NCBI RefSeq assembly: GCF_000336635.1
Contig: NZ_AOLY01000039.1
Location: 1-64,000 of the forward strand
Direction of reading: 5' to 3'
Length of the DNA stretch: 64,000 nucleotides
DNA from: Haloarcula japonica DSM 6131
GTDB taxonomy: Archaea > Halobacteriota > Halobacteria > Halobacteriales > Haloarculaceae
Shown: one piece after another, positions 43,210 through 51,991 of the stretch
Position numbering within the stretch: position 1 is the stretch's first letter
Layout of the letters: the number at the start of each line of letters is the position of its first letter
Notes under the pieces: model-generated
What the model was told of the DNA's origin: nothing
Seen by the model: only the letters and a program-made list of their open reading frames with translations
Database searches by the model: none
Program-made: the position numbers and the translations under genes

Positions 43210-44027
43210 TTGTTCTCTGCAGGCGGACTGTAGTCCTGAAGCGACCGCTGGGTCGTATTTGCGACCCACTCAGGCTGTTTCACTGTCGTCGACCCAACGT
43301 GTCGTAGCCGCATCTCTTGTGTGACACGAACCTGCCGGTCGCTTCGTTCAGCGTCGAAGGCCAGCCGAAACGCCGAAACAGTGCCGTCGTGATTGACGCG
43401 GAGACGGACGGACACGTTGCGGGGGTCGCTCACGAACAGCGGTGTGTTGAGTCTGTCAGGGTTCCGAAAGCGGGTGCCGACGAGGACGACGCCACTGTCA
43501 CGCCGGTCCGCAACGGAGAGATCGACGGCTTCTCCGACGCCACGTATCGTCCGGCGCTCCGAGAGGTCCGAGACCGGGCCGTCGTCGCGGACTGGCCACG
43601 TGACCCGGTTGCGCCTGTTCGCTCGCTCATCGTATCGGGCCGCGACGATGGAACCGTTGGTCCAGTAGTCGATGCGAGTGGTGAACGCGTTCAGTTCGGT
43701 GCCGTTCTGGCGGAACTGCCCGGCGTACGTCGTCTTGTTCGCCGCGACGTAGCGCATGTGGTTTGACCGCCGGAGTACTGTCCCGTTGCCGTCGGTAACC
43801 CGCTGTCGGGTGACCAGCGTGTAGTTCGTCGTCGCGAGCGTCCGCGTGTGGGCGCTGGCCAGCGTTGACGGAACCACTGCGTCGTCACTCACGCCCGGCG
43901 GATAGCCGACCCCGTCGGTCGGCACCGGTGCCGGCGTGACCGTCTCGGGGTTCTCCGGCTGGACGAACCCAGAACAGCCGGCGAGTACGAATGCGAGCGT
44001 CACGACGGCAGCCACTGCCCGCGTCAT
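43161..44027 (-). CDS. Haloarchaeal lipoprotein (DUF7537-like)
   Basis: 288 residues beginning with a signal peptide ending in the lipobox L-A-G-C (residues 15-18), so it is anchored to the outer face of the membrane by the Cys lipid. The rest is a beta-rich domain with many N-x-S/T sequons (NYT, NGT, NKT, NGT, NGS, NVS) suggesting N-glycosylation. The general look fits the DUF7537 lipoprotein group I recall in haloarchaea, but the family call is tentative. The 3' end overlaps the convergent small gene. Confidence 0.75.
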   Translation of the reverse strand: MTRAVAAVVTLAFVLAGCSGFVQPENPETVTPAPVPTDGVGYPPGVSDDAVVPSTLASAHTRTLATTNYTLVTRQRVTDGNGTVLRRSNHMRYVAANKTTYAGQFRQNGTELNAFTTRIDYWTNGSIVAARYDERANRRNRVTWPVRDDGPVSDLSERRTIRGVGEAVDLSVADRRDSGVVLVGTRFRNPDRLNTPLFVSDPRNVSVRLRVNHDGTVSAFRLAFDAERSDRQVRVTQEMRLRHVGSTTVKQPEWVANTTQRSLQDYSPPAENNQALSSAGRTRREASI

Positions 44028-44064
44028 TAGTTACCATACGATTGCAGGACTCAAACAGTTGTGG

Positions 44065-44403
44065 TTAGTCCTGCCAGTCCGGGTTCGTTCTGGGCGGACT
44101 GAACACGTCGATGCCACGGACCGGCTCCTCGCCGTCGTTGCGCGCTTCGTGTGGTTCCCCACTCGGGACCACGTAGGAGTCTCCGGGGCCGATGACGTAC
44201 TCCTCGCCGTTGACGTAGAACGTAAAGGTCCCTTTCACAACGTAGCCGACCTGCTCGTGGCGGTGGCTGTGCTCCGGGACGGCCGCGCCGGGTTCGATAT
44301 GGAACTGCTGGACACTCATCCGCTCTCCGACGGCCATCTGTGTCAGGTGGACGCCGTCGACTGCTTCGACTGTCTCACAGGCCGCCTGTGGTACTTCTTC
44401 CAT
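44065..44403 (-). CDS. Cupin-domain protein
   Basis: 112 residues with one cupin barrel. Motif 1 is PEHSHRHEQVGYVVKGTFTF, with three histidines and one Glu for a metal; motif 2 is the P-S-G-E-P-H-E-A region. It could be a metal-binding sensor, isomerase or dioxygenase-like protein; the fold alone does not fix this. Start ATG at 44403. It is divergent from the zinc-ribbon gene, 92 bp away. Confidence 0.87.
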   Translation of the reverse strand: MEEVPQAACETVEAVDGVHLTQMAVGERMSVQQFHIEPGAAVPEHSHRHEQVGYVVKGTFTFYVNGEEYVIGPGDSYVVPSGEPHEARNDGEEPVRGIDVFSPPRTNPDWQD

Positions 44404-44495
44404 GCGCGGTGCTGTCGCGCCCACTCAACCTAAGCCTTCGTCCCCCGGCACCGGACGTCGGTGGATTCAGTACCGTCCGGTCCTGACAGAGAGGC

Positions 44496-45020
44496 ATGTA
44501 CGCGGTCGTCGGGTGTAGTGATTGCAGCGCGCTGTGGGTCACCGAGGGGCGACCGGAGACGACCCAGTGCCCGCGGTGTGGCACGCGCCGCAAACACGAG
44601 AAGCGTCGGAAGTTCGTCGAAACGGACGACGAGGCCCACGCTCGCGAGGTTCGGGCGTCGATGCTGGCGAACCGGCAGGGAGAGGGCGACGCCTTCGCGG
44701 AGTTGGACTCCTACGCCGAGATGGAGCGACAGGTCGACGACGCAGGGGTAGATGACGAGACGTACCTCGAAGATTCGGGGGTCGACACCGATGCCGTGTC
44801 GGCGGCCGCCGACCGAGCCGAACAGGGTGCAACGGGCGGGTCGAGCCGAAAGGAAACTGTCCTGCATGCGTTGCGAACCCTCGACGAGCCGACCGAGGAC
44901 GATATCGTAGGCTATGCCGAGGAGCGCGGCGTCCCGGCATCGTACACCAGGAAGGCACTGAAAAAGCTGGTTCGCGCAGGCGAGGCATCGGAGAGCCGGG
45001 GGCAGTACCGGCTGCTATGA
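44496..45020 (+). CDS. Zinc-ribbon and winged-helix protein (DUF5817-like)
   Basis: 174 residues. It begins MYAVVGCSDCSALWVTEGRPETTQCPRCGTRR, a four-Cys zinc ribbon, followed by an acidic linker, and ends with a winged-helix (about 118-174; VLHALRTLDEPTEDDIVGYAEERGVPASYTRKALKKLVRAGEASE). The two-domain form fits haloarchaeal DUF5817 proteins. Zinc-ribbon plus wHTH fits a DNA- or RNA-binding factor. The stop overlaps the start of the next gene by four bases, so the two are translationally coupled. Confidence 0.83.
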   Translation: MYAVVGCSDCSALWVTEGRPETTQCPRCGTRRKHEKRRKFVETDDEAHAREVRASMLANRQGEGDAFAELDSYAEMERQVDDAGVDDETYLEDSGVDTDAVSAAADRAEQGATGGSSRKETVLHALRTLDEPTEDDIVGYAEERGVPASYTRKALKKLVRAGEASESRGQYRLL

Positions 45021-45367
45021 CCGCGACACTGGATTTCGAGCCCGGCCCGGTTGCAGTCGGGACGCTTGTCGGTCTCTCGGGACTGCTGTTCTTGCTCACG
45101 CCGGTCGTCGAACCCGTTGCCGTCGGCTCATTGCGGGTGAGCACTATCGCGCTCTCGGCGGTCGTCCTCACGCTCGGGTTCGCGCTGGGGACGGTCGTGT
45201 TCGCTCGCCGGGGCCGACGACTGTTCGCCATCGCCCACGGTGTCTTTGCCGTCGCATGGGCGTTGCTGGTGCTGGGTCCACTACTCGGGCAGGAAGCGCT
45301 CCTCCTCGCCGGCGTCGTCGTGCTCGTCGCGGGGGCCGGTTTTCTGGTGAGTCAGAGACGGCAGTGA
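45017..45367 (+). CDS. Four-helix membrane protein, coupled to the zinc-ribbon gene
   Basis: 116 residues with about four hydrophobic helices (15-38, 45-63, 70-90, 95-112), almost no soluble part. The ATG overlaps the zinc-ribbon gene's stop by four bases. No family recognised. Confidence 0.68.
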   Translation: MTATLDFEPGPVAVGTLVGLSGLLFLLTPVVEPVAVGSLRVSTIALSAVVLTLGFALGTVVFARRGRRLFAIAHGVFAVAWALLVLGPLLGQEALLLAGVVVLVAGAGFLVSQRRQ

Positions 45368-45391
45368 TACTGCACCGCCCGGAAGCCGACC

Positions 45392-46609
45392 CTACCGCCC
45401 GAGGTCGGCGTGTGCCGAGGAGAGGTGGCGCGAGGACAGCGCCGCAAGCAAAGAGAGTTCACCGGCTAGCGCGCCGGCGGCGATGACCTCGGCAAGCGCG
45501 TCGGCGTTACTCCCGGCGGGGTCGCCGCCGCCGCTGTACCCCAGCACGTCCAGCGCTTCGGACTGCGTTGGCAGGCCTGTCCCGCCGCCGACAGTGCCGA
45601 CCTCCAGCGATGCGATGGTGACCGAGGCATACAGGCCGTCCTCGCGGGCGTCGACCGTCGTGATGGCGTTGCTCCCTTCGACCACCTGTGCGATGTCTTG
45701 CCCGAGCGCGAGGAAGGCGGCAGCGACGACGTTGGCGGCGTGGGCGTTGAACCCCAGCGCGCCGGCTTTGGCGGAGCCGACGAGGTTCTTTCGGGTGTTG
45801 GCCTCGACGATTGCGTCAGATGTCGTATCGAGTCGGTCCTCGACCTGCTCGTGGGGGATGAGCACGTCCGCGGCGACGGTCCGACCGCGGCCTTCGACGG
45901 CGTTGATCGCGGCGGGCTTCTTGTCCGAACAGAGATTGCCCGAGAGCGCCACGAGGTCGGCCGGCGTCTCGGACTCAACGACCTCGCAGGCCGCCTCTGT
46001 CGCGATGGTGGCCATGTTCATCCCCATCGCGTCTTTGGTGTCGTAAGAAAAGCGCAGGAAGACGCTGTCGCCGACGACGTAGGGTGTCACGTCCTGTAGT
46101 TCGCCGTGGCTCGTCGTCGACTCGGCGGCGTCGGCGAGGACATCGACGTGTTCGCGGACCCAGGCCGACACTTCGCCCGCTTCGGCCACGTCCTCGACGC
46201 GGAACACCGGCGCGCGGGTCATCCCAGACTTGAGGACGCGAGCGGTCGCACCGCCGGCATTGCGGATGGTCGAGACGCCGCGGTTGACCGAGGCCAGCAA
46301 CGCGCCCTCGCTAGTCGCTAGCGGGAGGTGGTGGTCGCCCTCGGCAGCCCCGCCGTCGACGGGCAGCGGGCCGACGACGCCCATCGGGACCTGTGCCGCG
46401 CCGATCATATTCTCGATGTTGCTCTCGGCGTCGGCGGCGTCGAAGGTGTAGTCGCCGACTGCAGCAAGGTCCGTGTCGGTCTCCTCGGCCAGCAGGTGTC
46501 TGCGGGCCGCCGCCGCAGTGTCGGGGTCAGCGTGGTCTTCCAGTTCGTAGAGCCGCAACTCACCGTCACGAACGCGCTCTGCGAGCGCGACGACGTCGGA
46601 GTCGGTCAT
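45392..46609 (-). CDS. hmgA: Hydroxymethylglutaryl-CoA reductase (class I)
   Basis: 405 residues from the ATG at 46609. It has the class I catalytic motifs: ENMIGAAQVPMGVVGPL (HMG-CoA binding), DAMGMNM (catalytic Lys/Asp region with NADPH), KPAAINAVEGRGRTV, AHAANVVAAAF with the catalytic His, and GTVGGGTGLPTQ. It makes mevalonate from HMG-CoA with NADPH, the committed step of archaeal lipid synthesis, and is the statin target in Haloferax. Class I, not the bacterial class II. Divergent from an amidohydrolase gene, 81 bp. Confidence 0.97.
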   Translation of the reverse strand: MTDSDVVALAERVRDGELRLYELEDHADPDTAAAARRHLLAEETDTDLAAVGDYTFDAADAESNIENMIGAAQVPMGVVGPLPVDGGAAEGDHHLPLATSEGALLASVNRGVSTIRNAGGATARVLKSGMTRAPVFRVEDVAEAGEVSAWVREHVDVLADAAESTTSHGELQDVTPYVVGDSVFLRFSYDTKDAMGMNMATIATEAACEVVESETPADLVALSGNLCSDKKPAAINAVEGRGRTVAADVLIPHEQVEDRLDTTSDAIVEANTRKNLVGSAKAGALGFNAHAANVVAAAFLALGQDIAQVVEGSNAITTVDAREDGLYASVTIASLEVGTVGGGTGLPTQSEALDVLGYSGGGDPAGSNADALAEVIAAGALAGELSLLAALSSRHLSSAHADLGR

Positions 46610-46690
46610 ACTGACCGGTGTGGCTTCGGGACTCCTAACAGTTGCTCTTGGCGGGCCAAGGGTTTTCCAGTCGCCGCGCCCGGAGTCTGT

Positions 46691-48187
46691 ATGGTCGACC
46701 GCGTATTCACGAACTGTGAAGTACGGCCGCTGTCCGGCGACGACCCGGCGTCGGCGGTTACAGTAACGGACGGAACCGTCACAGCCGTCGGGGACCCGGA
46801 CGAACTCTCGACAGCGAGTGCCGAGACCGTCGACTGTCGCGGTGGCGTTCTGTTGCCCGGCTTCGTCGACGCCCACACGCATCTGGACATCGTCGGCCGG
46901 CGTGCGGTCGAAGCGGACCTCGCTGGGGCAGACGGCCCGAACGACTGCATCGACCGGCTGCTGGCGGCCGATGACGGCGAGGGCTGGATACTCGGCTTCG
47001 GCTACGATGAGAGCGACTGGGACGGGACCTTGTTGCGGGCGGCAACACTGGACCGAGTGAGCACCGAGCGGCCGGTCGCGGCCGCGCGGGAGGACATCCA
47101 CACCGTATCGGTGAACCACGCCGCGCTGGATGTGCTGGACCTCCCCGACGACGGCGTTCAGACTGAGGACGGCGCACCAACCGGCGTGCTCGTCGAGGAA
47201 GCCGCCGAAGCCGTCTTCGACGCCGTCGCGCCCGGCTACGCACAGACCCGGGAGTACCTGCTGGCTGCACAGGAAGTGGCGCTCTCTGAGGGGGTCACCG
47301 CTGTCCACGACATGGTTCGGCAGTCGCACGCCCCACGAGTGTACCGCGACTTAGACACCGAGGACGCCCTCTCTCTCCGGGTCCGGCTCAACTACTGGGC
47401 GGACCACCTCGATGCGATCAGGGAACTCGGTTTAGTGACGAACCACGGGAGCGACCGGGTCCGGACGGGCGCTATCAAGACGTACATCGACGGGTCGCTC
47501 GGGGCCGGAACCGCCCGGCTCCGGGCCCCCTACGCCGACAGCGACAGCGTCGGCGAGTGGCGGACGGATCCGGACGCACTCCGGGAACTCGTATTGGCGG
47601 TCGACGATGCGGGTCTCCAGTTCGCCGCCCACGCCATCGGTGATGCGGCTATCGATGCGCTGCTATCAGCTATCGAATCCGTCGACGCCGCCGACGAGCG
47701 CCACCGTGTCGAACACGCCGAAGTCCTTACCGGCGATCTGGTAGAGCGACTGGCAGCGTCGCCACTGGTCGTTTCGGCCCAGCCGAACTTCCACCGCTGG
47801 GCGGCCCCCGGCGGCCTGTACGACGAACGCCTCGACGAGCGTCGCGAGCTGACGAACCGCTTTCGCGACCTCCTGGACGCCGACGCACGGCTGGCGTTCG
47901 GGAGCGACTGTATGCCGCTCTCTCCGCTATATGGCGTTCAGCAGGCTGTCACCGCGCCGGAGCCGAGCCAGCGCCTGACAGTCGATGAGGCGCTCCGGGC
48001 GTACACCAGCGGTGCTGCGTATGCGGGCTTCGACGAGGACCGGATGGGCACAGTCGCGCCGGGATCGGTCGCGGATTTCACCGTGCTATCGGGCTCGCCG
48101 TGGGAAGTGCCGGACGGGGAGATTTCGGACATACCAACCACGCTGACCGTCAGTGGCGGCGACGTCGTGTTCAACGCCAGCGACTGA
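46691..48187 (+). CDS. Amidohydrolase, YtcJ-like
   Basis: 498 residues from the ATG at 46691. The metal-dependent amidohydrolase fold is shown by LLPGFVDAHTHLDIVG (HxH pair), AREDIHTVSVNHAAL, HDMVRQSH (residue ~215), a Lys in AIKTYIDGSLGAGTARL (metal-bridging Lys), AHAIGDAAID and the final Asp in FGSDCMPLSPLYG. The pattern with a hydrophobic N-terminal beta-sandwich and conserved F-x-R-W-AxPG late region fits the YtcJ/NfdA-type N-substituted formamide hydrolases. The substrate is unknown. Confidence 0.88.
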   Translation: MVDRVFTNCEVRPLSGDDPASAVTVTDGTVTAVGDPDELSTASAETVDCRGGVLLPGFVDAHTHLDIVGRRAVEADLAGADGPNDCIDRLLAADDGEGWILGFGYDESDWDGTLLRAATLDRVSTERPVAAAREDIHTVSVNHAALDVLDLPDDGVQTEDGAPTGVLVEEAAEAVFDAVAPGYAQTREYLLAAQEVALSEGVTAVHDMVRQSHAPRVYRDLDTEDALSLRVRLNYWADHLDAIRELGLVTNHGSDRVRTGAIKTYIDGSLGAGTARLRAPYADSDSVGEWRTDPDALRELVLAVDDAGLQFAAHAIGDAAIDALLSAIESVDAADERHRVEHAEVLTGDLVERLAASPLVVSAQPNFHRWAAPGGLYDERLDERRELTNRFRDLLDADARLAFGSDCMPLSPLYGVQQAVTAPEPSQRLTVDEALRAYTSGAAYAGFDEDRMGTVAPGSVADFTVLSGSPWEVPDGEISDIPTTLTVSGGDVVFNASD

Positions 48188-48303
48188 GTCACACAGAGAG
48201 CGGTATCGAAGCGGGTCGTTTATTGGTATTCGATAACATACAACTTGATTCAGCAATGTGGGATATAGAAGCCGATATGTTGCCAAAATTGAGTGTAAAA
48301 TTA

Positions 48304-48357
48304 TATCCGCCACCAAACCCGGATACAAAAATATAGTGGCCACCGATACCCACTATA
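48304..48357. promoter_or_regulatory. Two inverted repeats in the nadA leader, possible operators
   Basis: TATCCG-N10-CGGATA (48304-48325) and TATAGTGG-N10-CCACTATA (48332-48357). Both have a 10-base spacer that begins CCACC. They sit just before the TATA-like part of the nadABC promoter, as an operator would. Confidence 0.5.
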
Positions 48358-48404
48358 AAATCTTTTCCACCACCAACTAACTTCTTTGAAGATAAAATCT
48401 TTTC
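48355..48404 (+). promoter_or_regulatory. Duplicated TATA-containing element ahead of nadA
   Basis: The 13 bases ATAAAATCTTTTC occur at 48355-48367 and again at 48392-48404, 37 bp apart. Each begins with a TATA-like ATAAAA, giving two tandem possible promoters; the second would start RNA about 25 bases before the nadA start. Confidence 0.5.
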
Positions 48405-48456
48405 ACGAAGTAGTTCCGAAGTGTGAGTACCCACAGGTGGATACATCGTGCCCGAA

Positions 48457-49584
48457 ATGGAAACCGCCGCGTTCGAGACGGACCTCAGCCTCTTCAAGTA
48501 CGACAACCTCGAACAGCTCCCGCCGGAGTACCGGGACCTCGAGGCAGACGAACGGACCGAGCGCATCGAGAGCGCGCTCGCCGAGCTTGGCGACGACGTG
48601 GTCATCCTCGGCCACAACTACCAGCGGGAGGAGATTGTCGAACACGCCGACTTCATCGGCGACTCCTACCAGCTCTCAAAGGAAGCCGCGCAGTCCGACG
48701 CCGACTATGTGATTTTCGGCGGTGTGACGTTCATGGCCGAATCCGCTGACATTATCACGGACGACGACCAGTCCGTGATTCTCCCGTCAATGGAGGCGTC
48801 CTGCCCGATGGCCGGCATGGCCGAAGCGCTGCAGGTCGACGCCGCGTGGGCGGAACTGACCGCAGCCCTCGACGCTGACGAGGAAATCATCCCCATCACG
48901 TACATGAACAGCTACGCCGACCTGAAGGCCTTCTGTGCCGAGCAGGGCGGCCTGGTCTGTACGTCCTCGAACGCCCACAAAGCGTTCGAGTACGCCTTCG
49001 AAAGAGGTGACAAGGTGCTGTTCCTGCCCGACAAGCACCTCGGGGAGAACACGGCCCACCGGCTCGGGATGGCCGACGAGACGGTCGAGTGGGACCCGTG
49101 GGATGTCGACGGGACCGACGCCGCCGACGCCGTCGAGAATGACATCATTCTCTGGGAGGGGTACTGCCAAGTTCACGAACGCTTCCGCGAGCACCACATC
49201 GAGTCCATCCGCGAGGACTACCCCGACGCGAACGTCATCGTTCACCCCGAGTGTCGCCGCGAAGTCGTTGAGGCCGCCGACGTGGCCGGCTCGACGTCGA
49301 CGATCTGCGAGTCCATCGCCGAGGCCGACCCCGGCGACACGTGGGCCATCGGCACCGAGATACACCTCACCCACCACCTCCAGCGGTGGCATCCCGAGGT
49401 GAACGTCGTGCCGCTGTGCGGCGAGGCCTGCATGGACTGCAACGCCATGCGCCAGATCGACCCGAACTACCTCGCGTGGGTGCTAGAGGAACTGGTCGAG
49501 GGCCGCGAGCGCAACGTCATCGAAGTCGCGCCCGAGGAGAAGGAACTGGCACAGGTCGCGATGGACCGAATGCTGGAGATCTAA
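48457..49584 (+). CDS. nadA: Quinolinate synthase A
   Basis: About 375 residues from the ATG at 48457 (a GTG three codons earlier is an alternative start). The [4Fe-4S] ligand cysteines are recognisable: MEASCPMAG, VCTSSNA, HPECRREVVEAAD, and LCGEACMDCNAMRQI. It condenses iminoaspartate, made by NadB, with dihydroxyacetone phosphate to quinolinate. The gene is the first of the nadA-nadB-nadC operon; nadB starts 2 bp after its stop. The leader is AT-rich, unlike other intergenic sequence in the window. Confidence 0.96.
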   Translation: METAAFETDLSLFKYDNLEQLPPEYRDLEADERTERIESALAELGDDVVILGHNYQREEIVEHADFIGDSYQLSKEAAQSDADYVIFGGVTFMAESADIITDDDQSVILPSMEASCPMAGMAEALQVDAAWAELTAALDADEEIIPITYMNSYADLKAFCAEQGGLVCTSSNAHKAFEYAFERGDKVLFLPDKHLGENTAHRLGMADETVEWDPWDVDGTDAADAVENDIILWEGYCQVHERFREHHIESIREDYPDANVIVHPECRREVVEAADVAGSTSTICESIAEADPGDTWAIGTEIHLTHHLQRWHPEVNVVPLCGEACMDCNAMRQIDPNYLAWVLEELVEGRERNVIEVAPEEKELAQVAMDRMLEI

Positions 49585-49586
49585 CC

Positions 49587-51146
49587 ATGACAGACGACCC
49601 GATTACGACGGACGTGCTGGTCGTCGGCTCCGGGATCGCCGGGCTGGCGGCGGCGCTCGCCGCGGCCCGCGAAGGCGACGACGTGACGCTCGCTACGAAG
49701 GCGACGCGCCCGGAAGGCTCCTCATCCTGGTGGGCGCAGGGCGGCATCGCCATCTCCCGGGACACGCCCGAGGAGTTCAAAGAAGACATCATGGCCGCCT
49801 CGGACGGCACCGCCGACCCCGGGGCCGTCGACGTGCTGGTCGAGAACGCCAACGAGGCCGTCGAGGACGTGCTGTTGGAGATGCTCGACATTGACTTTGA
49901 TCAGAACGGCTCGGGCCACGACTTCACCCGCGAGGCCGCCCACAGCGAAGACCGCATCCTCCACGTGGACGCCTCGACAGGCAAGCACATCCACGTCCCG
50001 TTCCTGAACTACATCGACGACCACGACGGCGTGGAGATTCTGGACGACACCGCCGTGCTGGAACTCATCCGTCACGAGGGCCGGGTCCACGGCGCAATGC
50101 TCGAATCCGACGGCGAGGTCGACCCGTACTTCGCCGGCAGCGTCGTGCTGGCGACGGGCGGTATCGGCGACCTCTACCCGCGGACGACGAACCCTGACAA
50201 CACGACCGGGGACGGCATCGGTATGGCCGCACTCGCCGGAGCCGAGGTCGAGGATATGGAGTACATCCAGTTCCACCCTACGGCCTGTACGCTCGATAGC
50301 GAGCCACCCCGTGGCTCGGACGGAGGCGGTGGAACCGCCGGAGCGGGTGATGTCGCGTTCCTCGTCAGCGAGGCCGTCCGCGGCGAGGGCGGCCTGCTCC
50401 GCAACGGCGACGGCGAGCGATTCATGCCCGACTACCACGCCGACGCCGAACTCGCGCCCCGTGACGTGGTGGCTCGCGCCGTCAAAGCCGAGCGGGAGGC
50501 GACGGGAGAAGTGACACTGGACGTGTCGCCGCTGAACTTCGCCGCGGAGTTTCCGGGCCTCGCGGACCGCTGTGCGGAACACGGCATCGACTGGGCTGAC
50601 GGTATCCCGGTCGCGCCGGCTGAACACTTCCTCTGTGGCGGCATCAGCGTCGACGACCGCGGTCGGACGACGCTCGACCGGCTCTACGCCGTCGGCGAGT
50701 GCTCCCGCACCGGCGTCCACGGCGCGAACCGCCTCGCCAGCACGTCCCTGCTGGAGGGGCTGGTCTGGGGCCTGCGCGCCGGCGAAGACGTTGCCGGGGC
50801 CGAGCCGGAGCCCATCGAAGCGCCGGAGTTGCTGGAACGGGACCCGGACCTACCAGAGCGGTTCGCCCGCGACAAGTTCCAGCGGTTGACCCGGGTAATG
50901 GACGAGTACGTCGGCGTCGAGCGCGACCCGGCCGACCTCCAGCGAGCGATGGCTGTCCTGCGCCGGCTCAAGGGCGAGGTCGACGCCTACCTCCGCACGC
51001 GAACCAGCCGCTCGCTGTACGAACTCCGTCACGCGAGCGTCACTGCCTTGCTGGTCGCGCGCCACGCCGCCGAGAACGAGGAGAGCGTCGGCACGCACAA
51101 CCTCGTAGACGTGAGCGAGGAACCACCGGAGTCCACGGCCGACTGA
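49587..51146 (+). CDS. nadB: L-aspartate oxidase
   Basis: 519 residues from the ATG at 49587. FAD-binding GSGIAGLAAALAA at the N-terminus, the SSSWWAQGGIAI signature (substrate and FAD loop), LATGGIGDLYPRTTNPDNTTGDGIGMA, and the C-terminal helical domain ending RRLKGEVDAYLRTRTSRSLYELR. It oxidises L-aspartate to iminoaspartate with oxygen or fumarate. The gene is coupled to nadA (2 bp) and overlaps nadC by one base (TGATG). Confidence 0.96.
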   Translation: MTDDPITTDVLVVGSGIAGLAAALAAAREGDDVTLATKATRPEGSSSWWAQGGIAISRDTPEEFKEDIMAASDGTADPGAVDVLVENANEAVEDVLLEMLDIDFDQNGSGHDFTREAAHSEDRILHVDASTGKHIHVPFLNYIDDHDGVEILDDTAVLELIRHEGRVHGAMLESDGEVDPYFAGSVVLATGGIGDLYPRTTNPDNTTGDGIGMAALAGAEVEDMEYIQFHPTACTLDSEPPRGSDGGGGTAGAGDVAFLVSEAVRGEGGLLRNGDGERFMPDYHADAELAPRDVVARAVKAEREATGEVTLDVSPLNFAAEFPGLADRCAEHGIDWADGIPVAPAEHFLCGGISVDDRGRTTLDRLYAVGECSRTGVHGANRLASTSLLEGLVWGLRAGEDVAGAEPEPIEAPELLERDPDLPERFARDKFQRLTRVMDEYVGVERDPADLQRAMAVLRRLKGEVDAYLRTRTSRSLYELRHASVTALLVARHAAENEESVGTHNLVDVSEEPPESTAD

Positions 51147-51967
51147 TGCTCACCGATAGCGACATCGAGCGGTGGCTCCGCGAGGACGTGGGCCACCACG
51201 ACGTGACCAACGACGTACCCGGAACGACGGAGGGTCGTCTGGTAGCGAAAGAGACCGGCGTGGTGGCGGGCCTCGACGCCGCCACCGCGGTGTTCGAGTA
51301 TCTGGACTGTGCGGTAGAGACACCGATTGAATCCGGGACCGCTATCGACGCCGGCGACGTGGTGCTTCGGGTCGACGGTCCTGCGCAGTCGGTGCTCCGT
51401 GGCGAGCGCGTCGCCGTGAACGTCACCGGCCACGCCTCGGGAGTGGCGACGAAGACCCGGGCCGCCGTCGATGCGGCGGAATCCACCACGACAGATTCCA
51501 CACCCCGCATCGCCGGCACGCGAAAGACGACTCCGGGCCTGCGCGGCATCGAGAAGCGAGCGGTGGCAGCCGGCGGCGGCGACACCCACCGGCTTGACCT
51601 CTCGCATATGGTGATGGTCAAGGACAACCACATCGCCGAAATGGGCCTCGTTGACGCTATTGAGCACTTCCGCGAGCGGGCCTCCTTCGCGACGAAGCTC
51701 GACGTAGAGGTCGAGGCCCCGGAAGACGCCCCACGGACCGCCGAGGCCGGCGCGGACATCGTCCTGCTGGACAACATGTCCCCCGGCGAGACCGAGCGGG
51801 CGGCCGACCTCGTGGCGGCGGCCGACGCAGATGCCCTCACTGAAGCCAGCGGCGGCATCACCGTTGCGGACGTGCCGGCGTACGCCGAAACGGGCGTGGA
51901 CATCATCTCGATGGGGTCGCTGACCCACTCCGCGCCGACGCTGGATTTCTCGTTTCGGACTGGCTGA
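51146..51967 (+). CDS. nadC: Nicotinate-nucleotide pyrophosphorylase (carboxylating)
   Basis: 273 residues of the type II phosphoribosyltransferase fold. Motifs: GTRKTTPGLRGIEKRAV (quinolinate/PRPP), GGGDTHRLDLSHMVMVKDNHIAE, and VEVEAPEDAPRTAEAGADIVLLDNMSP. Converts quinolinate and PRPP to nicotinate mononucleotide and CO2. The ATG overlaps the nadB stop by one base, so nadABC is a single unit. Start ATG at 51146. Confidence 0.96.
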   Translation: MLTDSDIERWLREDVGHHDVTNDVPGTTEGRLVAKETGVVAGLDAATAVFEYLDCAVETPIESGTAIDAGDVVLRVDGPAQSVLRGERVAVNVTGHASGVATKTRAAVDAAESTTTDSTPRIAGTRKTTPGLRGIEKRAVAAGGGDTHRLDLSHMVMVKDNHIAEMGLVDAIEHFRERASFATKLDVEVEAPEDAPRTAEAGADIVLLDNMSPGETERAADLVAAADADALTEASGGITVADVPAYAETGVDIISMGSLTHSAPTLDFSFRTG

Positions 51968-51991
51968 GCGGCCCTCCGCGCCGTCTTGCTG

